Positions 46,037 through 56,375 of a stretch of 64,000 nucleotides of DNA are shown here, in pieces. Every line of letters starts with the position of its first letter. Positions within the stretch are counted from its first letter, which is position 1. The DNA comes from Paludibacteraceae bacterium (GTDB lineage: Bacteria > Bacteroidota > Bacteroidia > Bacteroidales > Paludibacteraceae), in NCBI GenBank assembly GCA_017547145.1, contig JAFYQJ010000006.1, positions 105,413 to 169,412 on the forward strand. The letters run 5' to 3'. Under the pieces are notes generated by a model. It saw only the letters and a program-made list of their open reading frames with translations, was not told where the DNA came from and ran no database searches. Both the position numbers and the translations under genes were made by a program.

Positions 46037-48100
46037 ATGACACAAAAAGGAAATATAGGAGTTACAACAGAGAATATTTTCCCTGTTATCAAGAAATTTT
46101 TGTATAGTGATCACGAAATATTCCTTCGTGAACTAGTATCAAACGCTGTAGATGCTACCCAAAAATTGAAAACACTATCGTCGGTAGGCGAAGTTAAGGG
46201 TGAAATAGGAGATACTACTGTTCGAATTTCAATTGACAAAAAGGCAGGAACAATAACAATTTCCGACAAAGGAATTGGTATGACCGAAGAAGAAATTGAT
46301 AAATACATCAATCAAATAGCATTTTCAGGAGCTGAAGAATTTTTAGAAAAGTATAAAAATGATGCTAATGCAATAATTGGACATTTCGGTTTAGGTTTTT
46401 ATTCTGCGTTTATGGTTTCTAAAAAGGTAGAAATTTTTACGAAGTCATATAAAGAAAATGCTACACCTATGCATTGGAGTTGTGAGGGAAATCCTGAATA
46501 CAACCTTGAACCATGCGAAAAAGTAGAGCGAGGGACGGATATTGTACTTCATATAGATGACGAAAACAAAGATTTTTTAGAGGATTCTAAAATAGAAGGA
46601 TTATTAAAAAAGTATTGTAAATTTCTCCCAGTAGCAATAGCTTTTGGTAAAAAGAAAGAGTGGAAAGATGGTAAAAATGTGGAAACTGATGAAGATAATT
46701 TGATAAATAATACAACACCAGCATGGACAAAAAAGCCTAGTGAATTAAATGATGATGACTATAAAAAGTTTTATGAGGAACTTTATCCGTTTACATCAGA
46801 ACCACTTTTTCACATTCATTTAAATGTAGATTATCCATTTAATTTAACTGGAATTTTGTATTTTCCAAAAGTGAAAAGTAATCTTGATTTGCAAAGAAAT
46901 AAGATACAACTTTATTGTAATCAAGTGTTTGTAACGGATTCGGTAGAAGGTATAGTTCCAGATTTTTTAACACTTTTGCATGGCGTGATAGATTCTCCAG
47001 ACATTCCGTTGAATGTTTCGAGAAGCTATTTGCAAAGTGACCAAAATGTAAAGAAAATATCTTCTCATATTACGAAAAAGGTTGCAGAGCGTCTACAAGA
47101 TATTTTTAAAAATAATCGTCAGCAATTTGAAGAGAAGTGGGATAGTTTGCAATTGTTTATTGTTTATGGAATGCTTACTGATGAGAAATTTTACGATAAA
47201 GCAAAAGATTTTGTTTTGTTGAAAAATGCAGATAATCAGTACTATACACTCGAAGAATATAAAAAACTAATTGAAGTGAATCAAAAAGATAAAGAGGATA
47301 CTTTGATTTATTTGTATGCTAACAACACAGAAGCTCAACATGCTTATATTCAAGCAGCAAAAGAAAAGGGATACGATGTATTAGTACTTGATGGTCAACT
47401 TGATGTTCATTTTATAAATCAATTAGAACAAAAGAATGAAAAAACGCGTTTTGTTCGTGTAGATAGTGATATTGTTGGAAAACTAATTGTAAAAGATGAG
47501 GTTGAAAAACTTAATTTAACAGATATTGAAAGAAGCGAATTGACTACTATATTTTCATCACAATTACCAAAATTGGAAAAAGCAGACTTTATTGTTTCTT
47601 TTGAAAATTTAGGAGAAAATTCTCGTCCAATTATTATTACGCAAAATGAATTTATGCGTAGAATGAAGGATATGAGTGCAGTGCAGGGTGGTGGAATGAT
47701 GAATTTTTATGGCGAAATTCCAGATAATTTTAATTTAGTAGTAAATGCTACACATCCTTTAGTAAAACATATTATTAAAGAAAAATCCGAGAATTGCGAT
47801 GATTTATTAAAACCTTTTACTGCTAAAATAGAAACGTTGGAAAAAGACAAGAGTGATTGGAATGTTGCTCATAAAGACATAAAGAAAGAAGATATTCCAG
47901 CAGTTGAAAATGAGGATTTGGAAAAAATAGAGTCGCAAATAATAGAGCAGAATAATGAGAAACGTAAAATATTAGAAAACTTTGCAAAAAGTCAAAATAC
48001 AATTTCTCAACTCATTGATTTAGCTTTACTATCTAATAATATGCTTAAAGGTGAAGCTCTTGATAACTTTATTAAAAGAAGTTTAGATTTAATCAAGTAG
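46037..48100 (+). CDS. htpG: Molecular chaperone HtpG (Hsp90)
   Basis: Bacterial Hsp90 ATP-dependent chaperone. GHKL ATPase motifs are FLRELVSNAVDATQKL, ISDKGIGMTEEEID and GHFGLGFYSAFMVS; the middle domain has PLNVSRSYLQSDQNVKKIS with the conserved catalytic Arg. At 687 residues it is slightly longer than E. coli HtpG (624), as usual in Bacteroidetes. Expressed from the AT-rich region with the hairpin element; ends at an intrinsic terminator shared with the convergent GH2 gene. Confidence 0.97.
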   Translation: MTQKGNIGVTTENIFPVIKKFLYSDHEIFLRELVSNAVDATQKLKTLSSVGEVKGEIGDTTVRISIDKKAGTITISDKGIGMTEEEIDKYINQIAFSGAEEFLEKYKNDANAIIGHFGLGFYSAFMVSKKVEIFTKSYKENATPMHWSCEGNPEYNLEPCEKVERGTDIVLHIDDENKDFLEDSKIEGLLKKYCKFLPVAIAFGKKKEWKDGKNVETDEDNLINNTTPAWTKKPSELNDDDYKKFYEELYPFTSEPLFHIHLNVDYPFNLTGILYFPKVKSNLDLQRNKIQLYCNQVFVTDSVEGIVPDFLTLLHGVIDSPDIPLNVSRSYLQSDQNVKKISSHITKKVAERLQDIFKNNRQQFEEKWDSLQLFIVYGMLTDEKFYDKAKDFVLLKNADNQYYTLEEYKKLIEVNQKDKEDTLIYLYANNTEAQHAYIQAAKEKGYDVLVLDGQLDVHFINQLEQKNEKTRFVRVDSDIVGKLIVKDEVEKLNLTDIERSELTTIFSSQLPKLEKADFIVSFENLGENSRPIIITQNEFMRRMKDMSAVQGGGMMNFYGEIPDNFNLVVNATHPLVKHIIKEKSENCDDLLKPFTAKIETLEKDKSDWNVAHKDIKKEDIPAVENEDLEKIESQIIEQNNEKRKILENFAKSQNTISQLIDLALLSNNMLKGEALDNFIKRSLDLIK

Positions 48101-48126
48101 TAGTAGTGTTTAAGTAATTACCAATA

Positions 48127-48159
48127 AAAAAGCAAGAATTTTAAAATTCTTGCTTTTTT
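48127..48159. terminator. Bidirectional terminator between htpG and GH2 gene
   Basis: AAAAAGCAAGAATTTT and AAAATTCTTGCTTTTT form a perfect palindromic stem with A/T-runs at both sides. Confidence 0.88.
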
Positions 48160-48177
48160 ATTTGAGTTTATAGGTTA

Positions 48178-51100
48178 TTATTTTTTTACTGGAATAAAAA
48201 TCACTCGCTTTATTGATATTGGATTGTTTTTAGTAGCATTTACTCTAAATCGGAGTTCCCCATCAAGGCAATCTTCTCTATCTATAGGTAGAGCAACAAA
48301 ATTTTTATTTTCGCTATCAAATTTTCTACCTTCTATTATCCCTGATGCATTTTTATTTAAGAAATCTACGTGAAGTAATCCAAGTTCTCCTGCTGGTGTA
48401 TTGATTATAATTTCATTATTGCTTGTTGTTGTCCATGTAAAAGTGTTATTTACTTGATTGATTGTAAACCCGTCAACTTCATAGCCAACATGTTCTGTAA
48501 CAAAAACTTTGTCTAAACTCGTATTCCACGAAGTAGTTTTTGTTGCCTTCCCACCACACTCAATATAAAGCAAGGCGTTCCTAAATTCTTCAGGTAAATC
48601 GGTATTTTGAACTGTAGCATTTGGATTTAATAAATTGTTCAACCATGCTTCATCTGTAATTTCTTGAGGAGAAAAGTTCTCACTCTCAACATATTTTATT
48701 AGTTGATTTCTGAATACGATTTGTTCTATAGAATTTCCATCCAAAGCATAACCGCTAATAAGTAATTTGCCTTCGCCAATTTTTAATTCAAAAATACTAC
48801 CTAAACGTTGGTTGTTGTGGAAATCGGGAACCGGCATTGCTATCGGGTAATAATCTTTCGAGAGCCCTTTTAGATCAAAGCAGCGACCTTTTTCAAATAT
48901 TTTCCACCAAATCCAGTCAGCAAATCCCTCATTATGAAACGCATCAAATATTGGATTTGACTTATCCATCCAAACTCCAAGTGTTTGCATTTGCTGACCG
49001 GGGAACCATGTTGTTGACCAATATACAGAGCCCCAATCACCCTTTAAATACATATTTTCGTTTCCTAATTTCGATGCGTCTAGAATTACTTTCCCACCTT
49101 TTTTTATAGTTTCAATAGCAGTGGATAAGTTATTGGTTAGTAGTACGTTTGAAGGGGATTTTATTTCTTGTTCGGGGAATACCCAAAAACTCCAACTGTT
49201 TTTTTCTGAAAGAATCTTATCACCAGATATTAAAACTGTTGTTAAAGTTAGTTTATCATTAGCAAATAACTTTAAATCAATAGAAACATCTCCAAAATCA
49301 GTTAAATCTCCATTTTTAGTAAATAATGTAGAAGTTTTCCCTTCTTTTACAACATTACCTCTAATATCAGTGAATTTATATTTTATTTGAACGTTGTTAA
49401 AATCACGTTTTTGATTGCGAACGAACAATTTGGCTATAAATGTCTCGGAAGTTTTCCAACCATATTTTTCGAATTCGGCTAATGTAACAATCGAGGAGAA
49501 ACATCCACGTGCATCTTTTGCAGACCAAAAACCTTTTGGTTCGTAAAAACTATCTAGAAAACCGATTAACGCTTCACCTTGACCAGAGTAATCTTGCATG
49601 CCAAGCAGATGTATACCTCTACAAGAAGGAGTTCGCATAAAACTTTCAATTTCGTCTTTGTACATCAATTTGCTTTGCATTCCCGATGCAAAATGAAATT
49701 TGTCGTTAAATTGTAGAACCCCATTTTCTTTAGCATGTTGTTTTAAAGCAACTAAATTATGTGGTGCTAAAACTCCTGTATATTTTTTTATTTCATTCCA
49801 ATTTGGGTAAACTGGCCATTGCCCAATCTCATGAGCAATAGTAGGCGTTTCGGTTTTAGCATAAAGATTCTCATAATTCCATGCTGTATAGGGGAACATC
49901 CATTGACGAACGCCTCCAATGTTTGGATAATGATGTGTTACAAAAAAGTCATCAACTGAAGTAAGTGTTCGTGCTGTAGAAATTGTATATAATCGTGATT
50001 GCCAATTTGAGTTATTCTCAAAAGATTCCGCTTGTTTTATTTCATCAACCCATAGTTGAAGGCTGTCAAAATTACTACTCCCAAGTTCGTTCCCTATTCC
50101 TAACATAGCAAAACTTGCATGTGTACTATATGCGTTGCAAATGTTATTTAATTCTGTTTTGATGTAGGAATTTAAACTATAATTGTTCATACCCAATGGT
50201 GTAATTTTTCCGGGCATCCAACCGTCAATCCATATTCCAACTTCTGGGGCAAGATAAAGCCCTAGCTCATCTGCTGCTTCGAATGCTGCTTTTGGAGGAC
50301 AATATGAGTGAAAACGAATATTGTTACAACCATAATCTTTTTGAATAGAGAATATTTTAAGCCAATCTTCCTTTTTCATACTTGGATAACCTGTTAAAGG
50401 GAAATGACAATTATCAAGATTCCCTCTTAAAAATAAGGGTTCACCATTTATAAATAATTGATTACCTTCTCGTTTGAAGGATCGGAAACCAATGTTTTCT
50501 TTTAATAGTAGAACGTCTTTTTTTCGTAATTCTAGGGTATAAAGTTGAGGATTAAATTCATCCCAAGCAGTAATTTTTTCAGGTTGTAAAGGAACTGAAA
50601 TTGTGTTTTGAGTTAAATTTTTAGTTATATCTACGTTTTTTTCTATTATAACATTCCCTGTTTTTTTATCTTTAAGCAAGAAATTTACTTCAGAAATAAT
50701 ACTATCGCTATTGAAAAATACTTGAACTATATCGCGGGTGAAAGGTGCATTTATACGAATGTTTTCAAGAGTAGGAACGTCAATTTTTTGCATAACCATT
50801 TCCCCTAGAATTCCATTCCAAATTGTTTGCATGTGTTCTCCGTAGGCATGTCCTTTTTCGCCTATACGATGAATCATTGTATTATCAATATTTACTTCAA
50901 TAGCATGATTTCCTGCAGGAAGATTTTTGACAATGAAGGTATGAGGAGTAGAAAGTGATTCACACGAACCAATTTCTTGTCCGTCAATTTTAAGGGTACT
51001 TTTCCAAAGCACGCGTTCGAAGGTAATTTTCCACGAAGCTTGCTCTGTTGTTTTTATCTTTCGAGAATAAATAGCATTCCCTATAAATTGAGTTTTTCTT

Positions 51101-51387
51101 GAAAGACATCCTAAAAAAGGTTCTTCTACTTCGTTTCCAAATCCATATTCGTCCAATGTCCCGGGTAGAGTAATTATACCTTCAACCTTTGCTTTTTCAT
51201 TTAAAATAGTAGGTTGATACATTACATTTTGAGTTGGTCCTAAACCTCTGTTGGGTTTAAACAACGAATCTTTGCGTGAACTTTCTTTTAAAACAACTGA
51301 CCATTCGCCTGCAAGATTTAACTCGTTTTTATTAGAGCATGCAGTAGCAATAAATAGTATAAAAAGATATAACGTGAATTTTCTCAT
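48178..51387 (-). CDS. Glycoside hydrolase family 2 lipoprotein
   Basis: Predicted surface or periplasmic exo-glycosidase of GH2 (beta-galactosidase/glucuronidase group). Lipoprotein Cys17 in FIATACSNKN. A jelly-roll sugar-binding domain (ITLPGTLDEYGFGN ... ITFERVLWKSTLKIDGQEIG) and an Ig-like domain precede the TIM barrel, which starts near RGNLDNCHFPLTGYPSMKK. The acid/base Glu is in MLGIGNELGSS and the probable nucleophile in TIAHEIGQWPVYP. About 400 extra C-terminal residues hold beta domains. 1069 residues. Substrate unknown. Last gene of a five-gene minus-strand run. Confidence 0.8.
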   Translation of the reverse strand: MRKFTLYLFILFIATACSNKNELNLAGEWSVVLKESSRKDSLFKPNRGLGPTQNVMYQPTILNEKAKVEGIITLPGTLDEYGFGNEVEEPFLGCLSRKTQFIGNAIYSRKIKTTEQASWKITFERVLWKSTLKIDGQEIGSCESLSTPHTFIVKNLPAGNHAIEVNIDNTMIHRIGEKGHAYGEHMQTIWNGILGEMVMQKIDVPTLENIRINAPFTRDIVQVFFNSDSIISEVNFLLKDKKTGNVIIEKNVDITKNLTQNTISVPLQPEKITAWDEFNPQLYTLELRKKDVLLLKENIGFRSFKREGNQLFINGEPLFLRGNLDNCHFPLTGYPSMKKEDWLKIFSIQKDYGCNNIRFHSYCPPKAAFEAADELGLYLAPEVGIWIDGWMPGKITPLGMNNYSLNSYIKTELNNICNAYSTHASFAMLGIGNELGSSNFDSLQLWVDEIKQAESFENNSNWQSRLYTISTARTLTSVDDFFVTHHYPNIGGVRQWMFPYTAWNYENLYAKTETPTIAHEIGQWPVYPNWNEIKKYTGVLAPHNLVALKQHAKENGVLQFNDKFHFASGMQSKLMYKDEIESFMRTPSCRGIHLLGMQDYSGQGEALIGFLDSFYEPKGFWSAKDARGCFSSIVTLAEFEKYGWKTSETFIAKLFVRNQKRDFNNVQIKYKFTDIRGNVVKEGKTSTLFTKNGDLTDFGDVSIDLKLFANDKLTLTTVLISGDKILSEKNSWSFWVFPEQEIKSPSNVLLTNNLSTAIETIKKGGKVILDASKLGNENMYLKGDWGSVYWSTTWFPGQQMQTLGVWMDKSNPIFDAFHNEGFADWIWWKIFEKGRCFDLKGLSKDYYPIAMPVPDFHNNQRLGSIFELKIGEGKLLISGYALDGNSIEQIVFRNQLIKYVESENFSPQEITDEAWLNNLLNPNATVQNTDLPEEFRNALLYIECGGKATKTTSWNTSLDKVFVTEHVGYEVDGFTINQVNNTFTWTTTSNNEIIINTPAGELGLLHVDFLNKNASGIIEGRKFDSENKNFVALPIDREDCLDGELRFRVNATKNNPISIKRVIFIPVKK

Positions 51388-51390
51388 AGT

Positions 51391-53328
51391 TTATTTGTTT
51401 ACATTGTTTAGACCGGAATTTAGATAATCAATGAAGTGTTGTGGGTTTTCGTCGAAAGTATAACTTCCCGTTAAAGGATTGCCTTTTTGGTCAAGTATTA
51501 CATAAAATGGTTGAGCATTAGCACCGAATTTGTGGCGTTGTAAATAACTATTTTTATCCCCAATTGTTCGTAAAATACGTTCTTTCCCTTGTTCTTCAAT
51601 TTTAATAGGGTCATTTAATGGCGTTTTGTCATCAACAAAAAGTGTGATTAAAACAAAGTCATTTGAAAGCATATTTTTTACATTTTTTTCTGTCCAAACA
51701 GCAGATTCCATTTTGCGACAATTTACACATCCATATCCTGAAAAATCTAATAATACAGGTTTGTTTGTTTTCTTTGCATAATTCATACCTTCTTCGTAAT
51801 TGTCAAATACAGCATGTGTTTCGCCTTCGTACAAATTAAAGTCTTGTGTATAAAGAGGAGGAGCAAAAGCACTTACGGATTTTAAAGGTGCACCCCAAAG
51901 ACCTGGAATTAAGTATATGGCAAATGCTAACGATATTAAACTTAAGAAGAAACGTGGTATAGAAACATGTTTAAGTTCGGAATCGTGTGGAAATTTTATT
52001 TTTCCTAAAAGATAAAATCCTAACATTGCAAAAATCACAATCCAAAGTACTAAGAATGTTTCTCTATCAAGTATGTGCCAACCATAAGCTAAATCGGCAA
52101 CAGATAGAAATTTTAATGCAAACGCAAGTTCGAGAAAACCAAGGACTACTTTAACTGAATTTAGCCAACCTCCTGATTTTGGAAGTGATTTTAGCCATGT
52201 TGGAAATATGGCAAATAAGGTAAATGGTAATGCTAAAGCTATCGCAAAACCTCCCATACCGATAGCAGGTGCAAGTAGTGAACCATTTACGGATACATCA
52301 ACAAGTAGTGTGCCAATGATTGGACCTGTACACGAAAATGATACTAATACTAATGTAAATGCCATGAGAAGTACACTCAAGAAACCAGTTGTGGATTCGG
52401 ATTTCTCGTTAATTTTTGTAGTCCATGACGATGGAAGTGTAATCTCAAATGCACCAAAAAATGAAATTGCAAATACTACTAAAAGTAGGAAGAAGAATAG
52501 GTTGAAAATAGCATTTGTTGATAGGCTATTTAATGCACTTGCACCAAAAATTAATGTGATAACAATACCTAAAAATAGATAAATAACAATAATTGATATC
52601 CCGAAAAGAATAGCATCAAACAATCCTTTCTTCTTGTTTTTTGACTTCTTTAAAAAGAAACTTACTGTCATTGGTATAATTGGCCAAACGCAAGGAGTAA
52701 GCAATGCAATAAATCCACCTAAAAATCCTTTTATAAATATCCACAAAAGCGAATTGTCAGTGGTAGAAAAGGTTTGGGTTTCAAAACTTCGTAATTCATC
52801 AATGACAGGTTCCCACAAATCATTCTCTGTGTTTAGCTGCGAAGATATTTCGTTAATAACAGGTATTTGTAGAGGTCTTTGCTCTGCTGCTCCAAATGAA
52901 AAATCTATTTGCGTTGGAGGTAAACATGTGTTATCGTCGCAGCCCATAAATTCTACATATCCTTTGATAGAAAAGTCTTTTTCGATACGTAATAATTGAG
53001 TAAATGAGACTTCCTTTTCAAACCATTCTAATTGCATTTGAAAATTTTCGTCAAATGATTTTTCGGCTGTTTTTGTTGCATTAGTTTCACCTAATAATAT
53101 GGCAGAATCTAATTGCTCAAATTTAAATTGGGTAGGTTGAGGACCTCCTTGGGGGAGATTTGTAGCATATAAGTGCCAACCATGTTCTATTTTAGCATTA
53201 AATTCTATTTCGAATGTACTATCATTTTTTTCTTTTCCCGAAATTGTCCATTTAATAGGTTCTAAAATTTGGGAAAATGCTAATGTTGAGGTTAATATCA
53301 ACCCGCAAATAATAAATAATTTTTTCAT
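51391..53328 (-). CDS. Thiol:disulfide interchange protein DsbD
   Basis: Inner-membrane protein passing electrons from cytoplasmic thioredoxin to the periplasm. Signal peptide, an N-terminal immunoglobulin-like DsbDalpha-type domain (GWHLYATNLPQGGPQPTQF), eight or so membrane helices with conserved Cys (LTPCVWPIIPMTVSFF, VSFSCTGPIIG) and a C-terminal thioredoxin domain with CxxC in SGYGCVNCRKMES. 645 residues, family-like. It precedes the GH2 gene by 3 bases and follows aroE by 11. Confidence 0.92.
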   Translation of the reverse strand: MKKLFIICGLILTSTLAFSQILEPIKWTISGKEKNDSTFEIEFNAKIEHGWHLYATNLPQGGPQPTQFKFEQLDSAILLGETNATKTAEKSFDENFQMQLEWFEKEVSFTQLLRIEKDFSIKGYVEFMGCDDNTCLPPTQIDFSFGAAEQRPLQIPVINEISSQLNTENDLWEPVIDELRSFETQTFSTTDNSLLWIFIKGFLGGFIALLTPCVWPIIPMTVSFFLKKSKNKKKGLFDAILFGISIIVIYLFLGIVITLIFGASALNSLSTNAIFNLFFFLLLVVFAISFFGAFEITLPSSWTTKINEKSESTTGFLSVLLMAFTLVLVSFSCTGPIIGTLLVDVSVNGSLLAPAIGMGGFAIALALPFTLFAIFPTWLKSLPKSGGWLNSVKVVLGFLELAFALKFLSVADLAYGWHILDRETFLVLWIVIFAMLGFYLLGKIKFPHDSELKHVSIPRFFLSLISLAFAIYLIPGLWGAPLKSVSAFAPPLYTQDFNLYEGETHAVFDNYEEGMNYAKKTNKPVLLDFSGYGCVNCRKMESAVWTEKNVKNMLSNDFVLITLFVDDKTPLNDPIKIEEQGKERILRTIGDKNSYLQRHKFGANAQPFYVILDQKGNPLTGSYTFDENPQHFIDYLNSGLNNVNK

Positions 53329-53339
53329 CTTATGTTATT

Positions 53340-54077
53340 TTATAAATTCCAAATTTTCCATGCGGATTCTGCTTGTTCAACAAGCATTTCATATCCGTTT
53401 TTTATAGTACTCCCATGTTGTAATCCTTTTTGCAAAAATAAGGTTAATTCAGGGTTATAAACCAAATCAAAAAGTAAATGTTTTTCTGTTAAAAATTGAT
53501 ATGGAATATTTGGGCAAGTTTCAGTATTTGGAAACGTGCCTAGTGGAGTAGTATTAATAATTAAAAGATTACGATTTATAATGTCTTGATTAAGTTCTTC
53601 GTATGTGATTGAAAAGTTTGTTTTTTTTCTAGATACACATTGTGTCTTAATTCCAAGTTTTTTTAATGAATAAACAACAGCTTTTGCTGCTCCTCCTGTG
53701 CCAAGCACTAGTGCATTGGTATGATAAGGCTTTAATAGTGGTTTTAAGGATTTTCTAAATCCAATAGTGTCCGTATTATAACCCTTTAGAAATAGATTGT
53801 TTTGTTTTTGATTTATTTTTATCACATTTACGGCACCAATTTCTCTTGCTTCTTCGTCGATGTCGTCTAATAATGGCAAAATGGCTGTTTTGTAGGGGAT
53901 GGTAACGTTTAAACCTGAAAGTGAATGCTGTAAAATAAATTCTTTGAAATTGCTTAAATCTGCTAATGAATAAAGCTCATAGATAGCATCAATAGATTCA
54001 TTCTTAAATTTTTCACTGAAAAATTTTTTAGAAAAAGAATGAATAAGACTTTTACCTATTAACCCAAATTTGTGCAT
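53340..54077 (-). CDS. aroE: Shikimate dehydrogenase
   Basis: NADPH-dependent step of the shikimate pathway. Substrate-binding Ser motif GLIGKSLIHSFSKKF, catalytic Lys in NVTIPYKTAI, Asp in YNTDTIGF, NADP-binding loop LVLGTGGAAKAVVYSL and C-terminal NGYEMLVEQAESAW. 245 residues, the short form normal in Bacteroidetes. Second gene from the 3' half of the TPR-DedA-aroE-DsbD-GH2 run. Confidence 0.95.
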   Translation of the reverse strand: MHKFGLIGKSLIHSFSKKFFSEKFKNESIDAIYELYSLADLSNFKEFILQHSLSGLNVTIPYKTAILPLLDDIDEEAREIGAVNVIKINQKQNNLFLKGYNTDTIGFRKSLKPLLKPYHTNALVLGTGGAAKAVVYSLKKLGIKTQCVSRKKTNFSITYEELNQDIINRNLLIINTTPLGTFPNTETCPNIPYQFLTEKHLLFDLVYNPELTLFLQKGLQHGSTIKNGYEMLVEQAESAWKIWNL

Positions 54078-54080
54078 AAC

Positions 54081-54809
54081 TTATTTTTTTCTTTTGATGA
54101 TTTTTTTTACTACAAGCCAAATGAAAAGAATAGCAAATAATGCTAAAATTATAAGAGAGATTTCATGGCTATATTTGTCTATGAGTTCAGATTGACCATG
54201 TGCTATATATCCTAAAAGTGCCAAAACTATATTCCAAATACCTGCACCTAATGCGGTGAAACCTACAAAACTTAGGAAGTTCATTTTAGCTAAACCAGCT
54301 GGAATTGATATGAGTTGACGTATGCCGGGTATTAATCTCCCAACGAAAGTTGATACTTTCCCATGTTCGTTAAAATAATCTTCGGCTTTTTGTATTTTTT
54401 CAGAACTTAATAAACATAAACGACCTAATTTGCTATCAGCAAATTTATATATTATTGGTCGACCTAACCACATAGCTAAAACATAGTTGATTATAGCTCC
54501 TAGTATTGCACCAATAGTTCCAAATAAAATTATCAGTCCTACGTTTAATGTGTACGATGAGGTGATATTTAAACTACTTTCGGGTCTACTTGCTACATAT
54601 ACTGCAGGTGGAATAACTATTTCTGAAGGAAAAGGAATGAATGAACTCTCTATGGTCATTAGGGCTGTTATGCTTAAATAGTTCATATTTTCTCCATACC
54701 AAGATTCTACTTTTTGAAGTATTGATGTTTTTTGAATGGTGTCAGTTTTTGTTTCTGCAAATGCTACTAATGAGCAAAACATTAAAAGTAAAACAATTTT
54801 ATTTTTCAT
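54081..54809 (-). CDS. DedA family membrane protein
   Basis: SNARE-associated/DedA family protein; members act as lipid flippases for undecaprenyl phosphate or phospholipids. Signal-like start followed by helices with the family motifs SSFIPFPSEIVIPPAVY and FNEHGKVSTFVGRLIPGIRQLISIPAGLAKM, including the conserved Gly-Arg-x-x-Pro-x-x-Arg. 242 residues. It overlaps the upstream TPR gene by 11 bases, so translation is probably coupled. Confidence 0.9.
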   Translation of the reverse strand: MKNKIVLLLMFCSLVAFAETKTDTIQKTSILQKVESWYGENMNYLSITALMTIESSFIPFPSEIVIPPAVYVASRPESSLNITSSYTLNVGLIILFGTIGAILGAIINYVLAMWLGRPIIYKFADSKLGRLCLLSSEKIQKAEDYFNEHGKVSTFVGRLIPGIRQLISIPAGLAKMNFLSFVGFTALGAGIWNIVLALLGYIAHGQSELIDKYSHEISLIILALFAILFIWLVVKKIIKRKK

Positions 54810-56223
54810 CTTTAGTGGTGTTTTTATTTTCTAAGAAATCATTTATAAAATATTCTCCTTCTGGACATCTCTCTAAAAAAATCATTGTTGAATTATGAAT
54901 TTTCTCGTATGCAATAGCAAAATAATCTTTTGCTTTGTCAGTGTCTTTTGTTTTAAAATAACTACAAGCTAAAAGTAAAGCCGTTTGCCCATTGGGCTCA
55001 AGATCGTAGGCTTTGCGAAAATGTTCTATAGCATTATTATAATCCTCGCAATATAAGCATATGTTCCCAATAGCAAAGTTTATGGTGGGTTGTTCAGAGT
55101 CTAATTCTAATGATTTTATGAATGCATTTTTCCCTTCTATTTGTTTGTTTTGACCTAAACATGCTTCAGCGTAATAGTTGTAAAAAATGCTCATGTCAGA
55201 AAATTTTATCAAGCATTTTTTAGCTAAAGTTTCGCATTCTTCAAAGTGTTCGAGTTCAAGTAAGCATGCTAAACAATTTATATATAATCTTGTGTCTTCA
55301 ATACATAAGATTTGATTTAATCGAATGCTTTCTTGATAAAAATATAGAGCATTTTCATATTCTTCTTTACTCTCATAACAATCTCCTAACCATTCGTATG
55401 CAGCAGCGTGTTTTTCGGTGTTTTGAGATAATTTTAGAATGTTTTTAAAACACGAAATAGCATTGTCGAAATTATTTAGATGAAAAGAAATTTCGCCTTT
55501 TAATGACCATGCTTCTGTGTCTTTTTTCTTAAGCAAAATGGCAAATTCTATGGCCTCCAATGCTTCTATATAATTTTTTAGAGAATAGTAAATGCTAGAT
55601 AAAAGTTTCCAAGCATATTGATGATAGGGATCTTGATCTAGAAGTTTGTTCAATATGCTGATAGCTTTATCGAAATTTTCAGAAAGGATATTTAGGTTTG
55701 CATAATGCAACAATAACTCGTGATTTTGAGGATTGAATTTAAATCCTTTTTCTAGAAATTTTAAAGCGATAGAAATATACTCGTTTTTATTAAATGTATA
55801 TGCAATGTCGAGGCATAAATCGTCGAAGTGATCGTCGTCTTTTTCTTGCTCTAACAATCGATTGTATATTTCAAGGGCTTGTTCTATGTTATTTTGTTGT
55901 ACTAAAATGTTTCCTCTTAAAAAAAGTGATTCAGAATCGTCAAGATTAATTTCGTTGTCTAATATGGCTAGTGCTTTTTCGTATTTTTGCCAAATAGTCA
56001 GAATTTGAACTTTTTTTAATTTTAGTTCTTCGGAATGTGGATGTAATCTAAGACCTAAATCCAACACCATCGCAGCTTTTATATCTTCCTCTTTATCAAG
56101 ATAGTATTCAAAAATTATTTCGACCTCTTCTGTGTCGAAATAAGTCCTTTTGTTAGAACGTTCGTATCTGCGAACAACTTCCAAATCTTCTTGATAATTT
56201 TTTCTTGGATTATTTTTTTTCAT
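54799..56223 (-). CDS. Tetratricopeptide-repeat protein
   Basis: 474 residues made almost entirely of TPR units, for example KALAILDNEINLDDSESLFL, QALEIYNRLLEQEKDDDHF, KAISILNKLLDQDPYHQYAW, NAISCFKNILKLSQNTEKHA and NAIEHFRKAYDLEPNGQTAL. No signal peptide, so probably cytoplasmic. It heads the minus-strand operon with DedA, aroE, DsbD and a GH2 enzyme; a TAAATTTG box lies 16 bases before the ATG. Partner unknown. Confidence 0.8.
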   Translation of the reverse strand: MKKNNPRKNYQEDLEVVRRYERSNKRTYFDTEEVEIIFEYYLDKEEDIKAAMVLDLGLRLHPHSEELKLKKVQILTIWQKYEKALAILDNEINLDDSESLFLRGNILVQQNNIEQALEIYNRLLEQEKDDDHFDDLCLDIAYTFNKNEYISIALKFLEKGFKFNPQNHELLLHYANLNILSENFDKAISILNKLLDQDPYHQYAWKLLSSIYYSLKNYIEALEAIEFAILLKKKDTEAWSLKGEISFHLNNFDNAISCFKNILKLSQNTEKHAAAYEWLGDCYESKEEYENALYFYQESIRLNQILCIEDTRLYINCLACLLELEHFEECETLAKKCLIKFSDMSIFYNYYAEACLGQNKQIEGKNAFIKSLELDSEQPTINFAIGNICLYCEDYNNAIEHFRKAYDLEPNGQTALLLACSYFKTKDTDKAKDYFAIAYEKIHNSTMIFLERCPEGEYFINDFLENKNTTKDEK

Positions 56224-56239
56224 TAGAAAATGATTTTTG

Positions 56240-56247
56240 CAAATTTA
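56240..56247 (-). promoter_or_regulatory. -7 element for the TPR-DedA-aroE-DsbD-GH2 run
   Basis: TAAATTTG followed by C on the minus strand, exact to TAnnTTTG, 16 bases before the ATG. Confidence 0.55.
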
Positions 56248-56320
56248 CAAGAATCCGTTTCTTTTAGCAAACTAAGATGAAAAACTTATTAACAACTTTC
56301 TTAGATAAGGAGCAAAGTGG

Positions 56321-56351
56321 TTGCACTCAATACTAAAAAGAGTTACCTTTG
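56321..56351 (+). promoter_or_regulatory. Promoter of the second GH2 gene
   Basis: TTG (56321-56323), 20 bases, TACCTTTG (56344-56351), close to consensus, 24 bases before the ATG. Confidence 0.65.
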
Positions 56352-56375
56352 TTCAAATTTTAGATTTTTATTGGT